Below, in pieces: positions 19,700 through 28,876 of a DNA stretch of 29,162 nucleotides (its first letter is position 1; every line of letters begins with the position of its first letter). The notes below the pieces were generated by a model that ran no database searches, was not told the DNA's origin, and saw only the letters and a list, made by a program, of their open reading frames with translations. This DNA comes from Plantago elongata (Eukaryota; Streptophyta; Magnoliopsida; Lamiales; Plantaginaceae). Made by a program: the position numbers and the translations under genes. The stretch is from positions 1-29,162 of the forward strand of contig JAYMSP010001755.1 of NCBI GenBank assembly GCA_036897095.1, written 5' to 3'.

Positions 19700-20530
19700 A
19701 TTCATGCTCGAGTTCATCGTGTTTTGCACCACACTTCCGGCCTCCGGAAGGTAAGGAGAAACCATCTCCCAAGACTGATGAAGAAATTAAAATGTGGTCT
19801 GCCATTGATGCTACAGTCCTCCAATGGATTTATTCCACGATTTCAAACGATCTCCTCAATACCATTATCGAACCCGGTGCAACTGCTAAGCTTGGGATCG
19901 ATTGCGGGAGATTTTTCAGGACCATCAAACCTCTCGTGATGTTATTCTTGAGCAGAAGTTCACGTCTATCCGGTTGGAAGACTTTCCCAATGTCTCCACC
20001 TATTGCCCACATCTCAAGAGCTTAGCTGATCAGCTAAAAAATATTGGAGCTCCTGTCCCAAACAGTTGACTGGTTCTTTAGCTTGTTTCAGGATTAACCG
20101 AAGCATACAAAGGCGTGGGTACTCAAATTCGTCATGCCAAGGTATTACCATCCTTCTATGAAGCCCGTTCTTCTCTTTGCCTAGAGGAACGGGAACTTGC
20201 TTCTTCTATGTCTACAGGTACTGGGTCTGCTATGGTTACCGTTGTTCGTGATGACCACTCCGACAACACCAGCCAACCACGTAACAGGAATAATGGCAAG
20301 GGCAATGGATAGGGAAATGCTAAGAAAGGCAAGAACAATGGTCAAGGCAAGACTAATGTTCAAAGTAATACGGAGAATCCGCGACCTCCGGCGAATGTAC
20401 CTTGGCAAGCTACACAACTAGGGAGATGGCAGTGGGTACCACAATGGGTGCCGCAATTTCAGCCCTCTCCGTGCATGTTTCCCACACAACCCCCTGGCTC
20501 AACGTTTCGCTCGCCACCACCTTAAGGCTC
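19700..20530 (+). pseudogene. Copia 2 gag (broken)
   Basis: EEIKMWSAIDATVLQWIYST and TISNDLLNTIIEPGATAKLG mark the conserved start of a UBN2-type Copia gag (about 19780-19900). A frame change follows near 19900. GTQIRHAKVLPSFYEARSSL and GTGSAMVTVVRDD give the C-terminal half, then an Asn/Gly/Lys-rich tail (about 20260-20400) and a Trp/Pro/Gln-rich stretch (about 20400-20520). Several stops and frameshifts interrupt it. No CCHC knuckle is visible. The initiator ATG is not clear. Confidence 0.7.
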
Positions 20531-20595
20531 CACTAGCCTATGTTACTTCTAGCACACCTTATGGAACTTACGTACCAACGGATGTCAATGCAGTT

Positions 20596-21276
20596 ATGCA
20601 CAGGACGAGCTTGAACCCGCCCGCACCAACTTGGTATATGAATTCTGGAGCGCCATCGCACATGACCTCCTCAAACGGTACGCTCTCGTCCTATTCTAAT
20701 TCAAGCATTCATAATAATATTGTCGTATGTAATGGCCAATTTATTCCGGTTAATGGGTGTGGGAATACTACTTTGCCTTCAAAAACTCATCCCCTTCATC
20801 TTACGCATGTCTTGCATGCTCCTAAAATCATTAAGAATCTTATATCAGTTCGCAAATTTACTTCTGATAATTTTGTGTCCGTCGAATTTGATCCTTACGG
20901 ATTTTCTGTGAAGGACTTTCAGGCGAGGATGGCAATAGTAAGATGTGATAGTCAAGGAGATCTCTACCCCTTCACCAACATCGTCCTTCCCACCCACCAG
21001 CCTTTGTCTTTTGTTGTTGTGTCATTGCCAACTTGGCACGAGCGACTTGGTCATCCTGGGCATGCTATTTTCGAGTCTCTTAGGTTATACAAACATGTTG
21101 TTTGCAATACACCTAAGCTTACTAGTATTTTTCGTTCTTGCATTCTCAGTAAACAGATTAAGTTACCGTTTGAGTCATCTTTCTATAAAACTTTGTTGCC
21201 TTTTGACATTATTCACAGTGATTTATCCACATGTTTTAAGTTCACTTGGTCATCGATATTATGTGCTTTTTCTTGA
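20596..21276 (+). pseudogene. Copia 2 protease and pre-integrase region
   Basis: The protease active-site block reads WYMNSGAPSHMT, with Asn (codon 20641-20643) where the catalytic Asp of a DSGA/DTGA motif should be. HVLHAPKIIKNLISVRKFT follows, as in intact relatives. LPTWHERLGHPGHAIFESLR is the pre-integrase HHCC start, and DIIHSDL carries the first integrase Asp. A frameshift after about 21240 ends the frame, which runs 226 codons. Confidence 0.8.
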
Positions 21277-21690
21277 TGACTTCTCAAACTTCTTATGGAC
21301 TTTTCCTCTTGCCAAGAAATCTGATGTGTATGAAAAATTCTTGATCTTCCGCACCTATATACTTACCCAATTTGAACCAAATATCAAAATCATTCAATGT
21401 GGCAATGGGGGGAGTATGACAATAATCGTTTTGGGAAGTTTTGTGAGTCGAATGGATTATCTTTTTGCTTTTCTTGTCCTCATACTTCTTCCCAGAATGG
21501 TAAGGTTGAATGAAAGGTTTGCTTCATAAATAACATGATTCGAACCTTGCTTGCTCATGCGTCGTTGCCCTCTTCTTTTTGGCACCACGCTTTAAACATG
21601 GCTACTTACCTCCTCAATATATTACCCAGCAAACTCTTGGATCATAAATCACCGCTAGAAATATTATATCACCGCAAACACTTAATGCCC
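21240..21690 (+). pseudogene. Copia 2 integrase core (broken)
   Basis: YYVLFLDDFSNFLWTFPLAK and the following segment match the Copia integrase core. The second catalytic Asp is Gly (IIQCGNGG in place of a QCDNG motif), and a G-run just after it carries a frameshift (about 21405-21415). A further break precedes the block MIRTLLAHASLPSSFWHHAL (from 21535), which is the usual region after the catalytic Glu. Confidence 0.75.
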
Positions 21691-22018
21691 GTTCCTAGGG
21701 CCTGTCCCCGACAGACTGCTACCCAGGAGGCCTCCGCTGCTGCACATCATTCTGCCGCTACGCAGCAGTCCGCTGCTGCCCAGCAGCTACCTGACTCGCC
21801 TAGTCCAGCCTCTCATATTCCGCCTCTGCCTCCTCATCCACATCCCACACCGCCACCATCTCCAGTTCAATCTCCACCTATTTCGGACCCACCAAATCGT
21901 CCAGCTCGGCTTCGCCGCCCTAACTCCAACGTTTATGGTCCTGATTATGTGAATCTAGTTGCGGTTACGAAGTCTCCCCTTCCTCGTAATCCGGTTTCTT
22001 CTCTTAGAGATCCAAACT
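21690..22018 (+). pseudogene. Copia 2 linker between integrase and reverse transcriptase
   Basis: A variable Ala/Gln/Pro/Ser-rich linker (about 21700-21900), ending in the conserved SNVYGPDYVNLVAV-type block before a TGA at 22018-22020. Linkers of this composition are normal between the integrase and RT of this Copia group. Confidence 0.65.
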
Positions 22019-22700
22019 GAAAATTGTCTATGAACGGTGAATATGATGCTCTTATTAAGAATAAGACGTGGGAGTTAGTACCCTGTCCTCATAATGTCAA
22101 TATTATTCGTTCAATGTGAATTTTTACTCACAAGTTTAAATCTAATTGTGACTTTGAGAGGCACAAAGCTCGTCTTGTAAGTGATGGCAAAACACAACAG
22201 GTGGGCATCGCTTGTGGTGAAACATTTAGCCCTGTGATCTAACCAGGCATGATTCGCACCGTTCTGAGTCTGTCCTTATTCAAGCATTGGTTGATTCACC
22301 AACTCGATGTCAAAAATGCCTTCTTGCATGGGAAGCTTAAGGAGACCGTTTATATGCATCAACCTATGGGGTTTCGCGATCCTGCTCATCCAGACTATGT
22401 TTGCCTACTTCGGAAATCTCTCTATGGACTCAAGCAAGTTCCGCGAGCTTGGTACAGACGATTTGCGGACTATGTGGCAACATTGGATTTTGTCAATAGC
22501 CGCTCGGATAACTCCTTATTTGTTTACAGGAAAGGCAAGGATCGAGCGTTTCTCTTGCTATACGTCGATGATATTGTCGTTACTACATCCTCTGACTCTC
22601 TTCGTTGTTCTATCATGGCACTCCTTGCTTCGAAATTTGCTATGAAGGACCTCGGACCATTAAATTACTTCCTTGGTATTGCATTTTACTCGTCATAAAC
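22019..22700 (+). pseudogene. Copia 2 reverse transcriptase (two stops, one frameshift)
   Basis: The opening block (EYDALIKNKTWELVP) is followed by a TGA at 22116-22118, where relatives have Trp, and a TAA at 22240-22242. From 22249 the frame is open: HQLDVKNAFLHGKLKETVYM holds the first polymerase Asp, LRKSLYGLKQVPRAWYRRF is conserved, and LLYVDDIVV (from about 22555) holds the catalytic Asp pair. The frame shifts near 22675, in LGPLNYFLGI. The catalytic core is readable, but the protein cannot be made in one piece. Confidence 0.88.
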
Positions 22701-23523
22701 ATGGGATGTTTTTGTCCCAACGTAAGTATGCTGAAGAAATTATTGATCGAGCGGGGATGTCTTCCTGTAAACCATCGGCGACACCGGTAGATTCGAATCC
22801 CAAAGTCAGTCGCGATGATGGGGCTGTTGTCGACAATCCAACACAGTATCGTAGTCTTGCTGGTGCTCTTCAGTATTTGACATTTACTCGATCATATATC
22901 TCGTATGTTGTCGAACAGATATGTCTTCACATGCATGATCCTCGAGATGTTCACATGAATGCACTTAAACGCATCCTTCGTTATATCCAGGGAACTCTTG
23001 CCCACGGTTTACACCTTTACTCCTCCCCAAGTTTGGCACTTGTCTCGTATACTGATGTTGATTGGGGAGGGTGTCCAGATACTCGACGATCAACCTCTGG
23101 TTATTGCGTATTCTTGGAGATAACCTTATCTCTTGGTCCTCTAAGCGACATCCTACCATGTCACGTTCGAGTGCTGAAGCAGAGTATCGCAATGTTGCAA
23201 ATTTAGTTGCCGAATCATGTTGGCTTTGTAACTTGCTTCTGGAATTACATTGTCCTGTCTTGAAGGCTACTTTGGTATATTGTGATAATGTGAGTGCAAT
23301 TTACCTATCAGGAAATCAAGTTCAGCATCAACGTACCAAGCATATTGAGATGGATATACATTTTGTTCAAGAACATGTAGCTCGTGGGGATGTTCGTGTA
23401 CTACATGTTCCATCACGATATCATATTGCAGATATTTTCACTAAAGGCCTACCTCGGATTTTATTTGAAGATTATCGCTCCAGTCTCAGCGTTCGTCTGC
23501 CTCCCGATTCGACTGTGTGGGTG
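22700..23523 (+). pseudogene. Copia 2 RNase H region (one frameshift)
   Basis: GMFLSQRKYAEEIIDRAGMS and ATPVDSNPKVSRDDG lead into YRSLAGALQYLTFTRSYISY and the RNase H start SYTDVDWGGCPDTRRSTSGY. A frameshift near 23115-23130 precedes ISWSSKRHPTMSRSSAEAEY. GNQVQHQRTKHIEMDIHFV and HIADIFTKGLPRILFEDYRS close the protein. The catalytic Asp and Glu positions that I can see are present. Confidence 0.85.
23515..23523 (+). other. Copia 2 polypurine tract
   Basis: GTGTGGGTG directly before the 3' LTR. It is interrupted by pyrimidines, so it is a degenerate tract. Confidence 0.5.
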
Positions 23524-23698
23524 TGATTATGTAAATAATCCTAGTCTAGTTAGAGTTAGTTAGCATAATCTAGTGAGAGTTAGTTAGTTAGAGTTGAGAT
23601 AGAATTCCTAATTCTTATTTTCATTAGAGTAGTGTAGTTTATATTTGTATGTATACCCATTGGTATTTATTAATACAATCACGAAATATATTCTTTTA
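23524..23698 (+). repeat. Copia 2 3' LTR
   Basis: Begins TGATTATGTAAATAATCC and aligns with 19077-19240. It is about 11 bp longer through expansion of the GTTAGTTAGAG internal repeat. It ends TTCTTTTA, followed by the AAAAT flank. Confidence 0.85.
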
Positions 23699-23703
23699 AA
23701 AAT

Positions 23704-26470
23704 GTCTAACCCCTCCATTTTCGCTGCCCACGATTCCTCAACTAGCATCCAAGAGAGGACTAGTTTATACTAAAGGCAAATTTTAACACCGTTGTGTATG
23801 TCACGATAATACGAGGCAAAATTTAATAAAAATAGTAACCAAACGAAAAATGTATATATATTATATATAATGTTATGATAGTTTGGGATTTGGGTAGTTT
23901 TATGTGGGAGGAACACAATTCGATAACACGAGTTGATTAATCACCTTAATTTGTTCAAGTGATCTATTATTGTTGTCTGCCGGATTGAACTATTATAGTT
24001 CGTGTACATCATTTTTATCCAGTCTTATAAGATGAAATGAACTTAGAAATTGATCGATTTGATTGCACCAAACACACGACTAAGCCAAAACATGTCTACT
24101 TTGTAATAGCACTGGTAGCAATTAGGAGCAGAAAACAAAATTGGAAGTCCAAAGTTTGTGTAGTGAATTAGTGGTGGTATCATATGTTTAGGTGATAGAT
24201 AGGTTACAAAATGAAGGAGTATAAATGTGTCTGTTGGGTGAGGTAGGTGTTTGAAAGATCCAAAGGAAGCAAGGTAAGTAATGGCATGTGGGTATGCAGG
24301 AAAAAAGGAAGAACAGAAGCAGAACTTCAACTGGTGCAGAAATTACAGAGCCATGCAGCTAGCTACTCTCCCCTTATAGTATACTAGTTACTAGTTAGTA
24401 TTGTAGTAGCATAGTATAGTACAACAGGTCAAGAATGTCAAATTATTATATCATCATTACACTATCATTCCAAACTCCACTGACACGTGTCGCCATCTTG
24501 ACGGCTCATCTCATTGTGGGATCTGTGGAGGGACAGTGACTCATGAGTGTGACTTTTTGTTGCTTCTTTATTTCCTTTCAATTCTCTTCTCTCTTTCTCT
24601 CTTTCTTTTAGTAGCTCGAGAAGCAGCAGGCATTATTCACTTGCTCACTACTTTTTGCATCAACAATTTCAACTTAAATGCCTCTGCTTGCTTGCTTGCT
24701 AGCTCAAAATTCCAATAAAAAGATACCTAGATATAAAGTTTTCTTTTTTACATTTTTTTTTCTTTCTTTTTGAGTACTTGAAAATAATGAATGTGGATCA
24801 CCAGCTTCTTCAGACATTTAATTTTATGGCATTGCCTTTTCAGAAAGTTAAAATAGCTAGGTACCCATGCAATATTGCAAAGGGTCTGTATTTATTTAAT
24901 TTGTTTTCCTACCTTTGTCTTTTTACTACAAAAACTCTTTAGGTCTCTTGCACTGTGGGGTTGGATGGTAAAGATGAATCACTTTATTTTGGTAATATTA
25001 TCAAAATTATTTTGCAGCTTTTGTTTGCACCATGCCCGTTGTCGTAGAACATTGATTCAACGTGCACGGTGTCCACTTCACTTATTCCACGTGAAACGTA
25101 CTTTAACAAATACAAAATTAAAACTGTACCAACTACTACTATAAATTTATAATACGTTTTCTCTCTAATTGTGATGCCAGTTCGACTCACCTAGATGAGA
25201 TAGTGGTACATTAATTCCTGAGCATGTGTATAGTATAGTAAGGGTTTGTTTGTGAGGTGGAAAAGTGGTATCATGTGGTGACAAGAAGAAGAGGAGAACG
25301 AAAACAAGAAATAAGACAAATAGTGAAAAAAACATTAGAAATAGAGATATAAAAGCTAGCTAGATCGATGTATAGGGATCGGACGAGGGTTGAGAGAGCC
25401 CGCCTTGAATGCCGGGCAGATAAGGACAGGACTGAAATAGAATTGGAAGGAAATTAGAAAGTGACTATATACAACTATAGTGGTACTAATAAATATTACT
25501 CCTATACTATTCATTTGTTTATTAAAAACAATATAGTATAGTATAACAACACACAGACAACGAAATCGAAATAGTGTATCATTAATTATATGTTTTTATT
25601 GTATGTATGTATGTATTGTCTCAATCACAAAATTAACCCACTCTGCTACCTAGCTTCGCTCATTTCCCAAGTCCATCCGTTTATCCCCATCTTTTAAAAC
25701 AACTATTGATCAACTATTTTTCAAACCAGCATTGACTACGGATAGATTGAAATCTAGAAGTGTATTGTCTGTGTGATAGGAGTCGTCTGAATTCGATTTG
25801 AATTTTGTATGGTAGTCTTACACAAATTAAAATGCAATTGAGTTAAATTGAAACTCTATAGTAAATAGTCCGTGATTGATTTTCAATTATTCCCACGCTC
25901 TGTCAAGTTTGAATATATAGTGGAGTGCTTTCAATTTTAAATTTAACACGGGCTGAAAATTATATTTTAGACCATTTTGTTCAAGGTTTTAATTAGTGTG
26001 GTCTAAAATCTCTATACAGTAGTATAATTTCATATTGTTTGAAATGTGAAACTTGTATAAAGGTGAAATTATATAATCTTTAATTTATAATGAATTATCG
26101 CTAATTGTGTATGGGAAAAATGCCTGAAGAACAAAACCATGAGTACTACATTTTGCTGACATGCATATATAAAATATATGAAGCATGCATAAAGCTCCAA
26201 GTAACATGGTCGCATGCATGTCAGCGTGTCTCATGCTAAGCAAGATTACAAATGTACAATTGACTAGGAGCAAAACGCGGGCTAAGGAACTAAAAATCGT
26301 TACTTCCAATTAGATAATGATAAATCGGGAAAGCTATTACATGTACAATGTAATTTACTTATTTATATTTCTTTTCAGAAAAATTTATTTCATTATCACT
26401 ATAATTTCATTGTTGAATATATATATTTATTCATTAAAGTACAATAAAAACATCCAATCCTTCTCCTTTT
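23704..26470. other. Long AT-rich spacer, no convincing gene
   Basis: Open frames here are short and without domains; the longest is 95 codons on the - strand at 24043-24330. Around 24480-24620 a G-box palindrome is followed by a CT-rich stretch (CTCTTCTCTCTTTCTCTC), which looks like a promoter or leader, but no coding start with a recognisable product follows. CATGCA motifs cluster at 26160-26235. No LTR pair or inverted repeat was recognised. Confidence 0.5.
24482..24491. promoter_or_regulatory. Second G-box/ABRE palindrome
   Basis: GACACGTGTC, identical to the palindrome at 2741-2750, followed by GCC. It is upstream of a CT-rich stretch. Motif seen; role unproven. Confidence 0.3.
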
Positions 26471-26476
26471 TATTAC

Positions 26477-26720
26477 CACATGTCATCTTCTCATCCATCA
26501 CTTTTCTTGTTTTTACATTTTAGTTTTGTCCACTTAAAAATGTTTATAACTTGAAAAATAATAATGTAAAAAATAAATAAAAATCACTAACAATTTTATA
26601 CTTTTGAATCTATAAATAGAGATCACTTTCAACTATATTTGAATTATTATTTTAATATGTATAAAAATCACTAACAACTTTATTCTAGTCTTAATAAATT
26701 GTAAAATAATTCAAAAAATA
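26477..26720 (+). repeat. Left inverted arm
   Basis: Pairs with 27270-27524 in opposite orientation. It holds two direct copies of AAAAATCACTAACAA about 84 bases apart (near 26579 and 26663). Confidence 0.65.
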
Positions 26721-26790
26721 CAATGTTATAAATTTTAACTTTTAAACACTCTTATAAATATCTTGAATATGTAAAAACAATCATTTATAT

Positions 26791-27193
26791 GTATTCGATG
26801 CTCGATATTCGTAGTCGATGTTTGGTATCCGTATTCGATGTCCGCTCTCTGTGTCTGATGCACGGTAAACGTGCTTGATGTCCGATATCCGTAAGCAATA
26901 CTTGATAATTGTAACCATTGCCCGGTATATGTGTCCAATCTCAAGTCCGATATTCAAATCCGATGCTCGATACTCGTATTCGATGTCCGATATCCGTATA
27001 TGATGCCCGTCACCCGTGTTTGATGTTCGGTATCCGTAAACAATGCTCGGTAACTGTATCCATTACCCAGTATTCGTACCCGATGCACGTCACTCGTATC
27101 CAATGCACGGTACCCGTGTTTGATGTCGGATATCAGTAAGCAACGCCCGATAACCGTACTCATTGCTTGATATATGTGTATGATGCCCAACAC
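26791..27193. repeat. 20-bp minisatellite, about 20 units
   Basis: Units of 20 bp typified by GTATTCGATGTCCGATATCC start at 26791 and stay in register to 27193, except for one unit lengthened by 5 bp near 26931-26955. Units vary mostly at positions 4-6 and 11-20, while the GT start and central ATG are well kept. Because 20 is not a multiple of 3, all frames look partly open, which creates false ORFs on both strands. Confidence 0.92.
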
Positions 27194-27269
27194 TATTACC
27201 CTATCTGATTATCATATCATATTGATAGTTTAATTATTGACCAAATATAATAAATTTGCACTTTTAAAA

Positions 27270-27524
27270 TTCGTCTTACAATTTATTAATATCAAAATAA
27301 AGTTGTTAGTGATTTTTATAGATCTCAAAAAAATAATTCAAACATAGTCAAGAGTGGTCTCTATTTATATATCTCGAAAAAATATAGTCGTTGGTAAATT
27401 TTATTTATTTTTATCATTTTTTATTTTAAATTATGGACGTTTTAAATCGGACAAAATAAATTTTAAAGATAAAGATTGAAGAAGTAAACAAATGAACAAG
27501 TGAGTTGAAGAAAATAAACATGTG
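27270..27524 (-). repeat. Right inverted arm
   Basis: Reverse complement of the left arm with substitutions and small indels. Pairing is strongest at 27296-27320 and around 27355-27370 (CTCTATTTAT). Confidence 0.65.
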
Positions 27525-27637
27525 TCCACACAATTATTCTTATATGGTAATTATACAAATATGTACTGTATAAAAAATGTATGAAGTTGTTGATTATTTT
27601 GTTGACCAAAGAAAATTGAAAAAAATATTGTGAATTA

Positions 27638-27865
27638 CTCCCTTCGTCCTGTTACAAACGAAACATATCTAAAACGCATGGTTTTTAAGAAAATATGTAG
27701 TATGTTGTTAAGAATGGATTTGAGATAAAAAGTACATGTGGCCTAATAATTTGTGGTTGAAAATGAGTTATATTATTGGATCATTGTTAAAAATGGAAAA
27801 ATATTTCGTTATTAATGGGACGTTCAAAACGAAAATGTGTTTCATTTCAAATGGAAATGAAGGAG
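27638..27865. mobile_element. Stowaway-like MITE, 228 bp
   Basis: The left end CTCCCTTCGTCC is the classic Stowaway (Tc1/mariner-derived) terminus. The right end, on the other strand, reads CTCCTTCATTTCC. Both are flanked by TA (27636-27637 and 27866-27867). The inverted similarity continues through the AAACGAAACA and AAATGAAACA blocks. Non-coding and non-autonomous. Confidence 0.85.
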
Positions 27866-27927
27866 TAATATGAATTACTAAAAACCCACCATAAATCACA
27901 ACAATAGCACAACTTCATCCATAGTTA

Positions 27928-28079
27928 AGGGCCTGATTGGTATAATGGGTGTTTGGATTAATTTTGGTGAAATTGTGTTTGAAATGGAGTTGAAATGGAG
28001 GTATTTGAAGTGTATTTTAGGCCAAATCAATATTTATCGAGCCAAATTGACCGATTACAATTGTTTCCCAAACAACCCC
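27928..28079. mobile_element. Short Tourist-like MITE, about 152 bp
   Basis: The left end AGGGCCTGATTGG and the right end, on the other strand, GGGGTTGTTTGG are imperfect inverted termini, with TTA on both sides (27925-27927 and 28080-28082). The left terminus closely matches the terminus of the element at 2402-3060, so the two may use the same transposase source. Confidence 0.55.
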
Positions 28080-28132
28080 TTAGTGTTTGTTCTGAAATTA
28101 ATTACCATGCATACATTAATGTCAAAATTGTG

Positions 28133-28220
28133 GATATATATATATATATATGTGTGTGTGTATATATGCATGCATGTATGTATATGTATGTATGTACATA
28201 CATATACATATATATATGCA
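28133..28220. repeat. Compound AT/GT/GTAT microsatellite
   Basis: (TA)n, then (GT)n, then GTAT-type tetranucleotides, then a palindromic return (TATGTATGTACATACATA). Open frames across it encode only Tyr/Ile/Cys repeats and are artefacts. Confidence 0.9.
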
Positions 28221-28716
28221 TAAGTAATGTTAAGTTGCGTAGGAAAGTATATGTGAGGATAACATATTGTTTTAGAGCATTTGAAGTATTAATAAAGTCT
28301 CGATTGGTTATTGATGTTACCATCAATTCTGAATTATCTAAAATCCTAAAATGAAAGTAGCAAGTACAGTTGGTAGCAGTGAAGATGATTTTTTATATAT
28401 TTTGATATTTTAGAATTTTTAAGTAATGAATGAAGAGCAGGTGCATGGGTAAGTGGGGCTGATGAATAAAGAATGGAATTAAAGAGGAGAAAAGGAAAGC
28501 TCAAGGAGACTAGTAGGGTCTGGTCAGCGTTTGATTTGAGTCGTCAATCATAAAGCAATCGAGTGCTTAATCATTCATCCTATCCTTTTTTCCTTTCTTT
28601 AATTCTCTTTGTATACTGTACCACGTACGTAGCAGTATCTGTTTTATCCTTTAGAGTATTTGTTTTGCTTCTGTATACATCCATGTAAAGAAGACCATAC
28701 GGCCATACTTGATGAG
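28221..28716. other. Spacer, no gene seen
   Basis: AT-rich DNA between the microsatellite and the third Copia element. Nothing recognisable. Confidence 0.5.
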
Positions 28717-28721
28717 GTTAA

Positions 28722-28871
28722 TGTAAGATTATTAAATAATTAATTGTGTTTATATATAAAATAAGGTATGGTATATATATAGAATATAAGAAGTTATATT
28801 TAATCTAATTAGATATTAGAAGAATAAAAGTAATCTAACTAGGACTTTAATATATATAGCTATGTCTATCA
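28722..28871 (-). repeat. Copia 3 3' LTR (element orientation)
   Basis: On the - strand it begins TGATAGACATAG, like the Copia 2 LTR start TGATAGATGTAG, and carries AAGTCCTAGTTAGATTA near the matching internal position. A TG on the + strand at 28722 gives 150 bp with TG...CA ends. The outer boundary is inferred, since the partner LTR is outside the window. Confidence 0.6.
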
Positions 28872-28876
28872 TACCC

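Larger units (their letters stand above)
19077..23698 (+). mobile_element. Copia-type LTR retrotransposon 2, short LTRs, degenerate
   Basis: LTRs of about 164 and 175 bp (19077-19240, 23524-23698) enclose a gag-pol region in Copia order. TGGTATC follows the 5' LTR as primer-binding site, and GTGTGGGTG precedes the 3' LTR as polypurine tract. The flanks are AAAAT on both sides. The 3' LTR ends TA rather than CA. The coding region has several frameshifts and stops, and two catalytic positions are changed. Short LTRs and a gag without a visible CCHC knuckle suggest the Ale/Retrofit group, which is inference. Its RNase H end and LTR resemble the partial element at 28722-29162. Confidence 0.92.
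26477..27524. mobile_element. Foldback/MULE-like inverted-repeat element with minisatellite core
   Basis: Two long imperfect inverted arms of roughly 250 bp (26477-26720 and 27270-27524) surround a tandem-repeat core. A 25-bp perfect arm match includes AAAAATCACTAACAACTTTA (26660-26684 versus 27296-27320 on the other strand). Farther out, ATAAATAGAGA, GTTTTGTCC/ATTTTGTCC and CACATGT also pair. Each arm has two direct copies of a unit of about 84 bp. No transposase is visible. Long sub-repeated arms resemble Foldback or Mutator-type non-autonomous elements. The exact ends and target duplication are not resolved. Confidence 0.6.

Noticed and set aside
24043..24330. 95-codon open frame on the - strand
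   Set aside because: No recognised domain, no clear promoter, and composition typical of non-coding DNA.
25370..25440. Possible miRNA-like hairpin (GCCCGCCTTGAATGCCGGGC)
   Set aside because: The stem is only about five base pairs around a short loop, far shorter than a plant miRNA precursor. It does not match a miRNA I know.
26791..27193. CRISPR array or coding repeats
   Set aside because: Units are contiguous 20-mers with no unique spacers and all units vary. Open frames across them are artefacts of the repeat in every frame.
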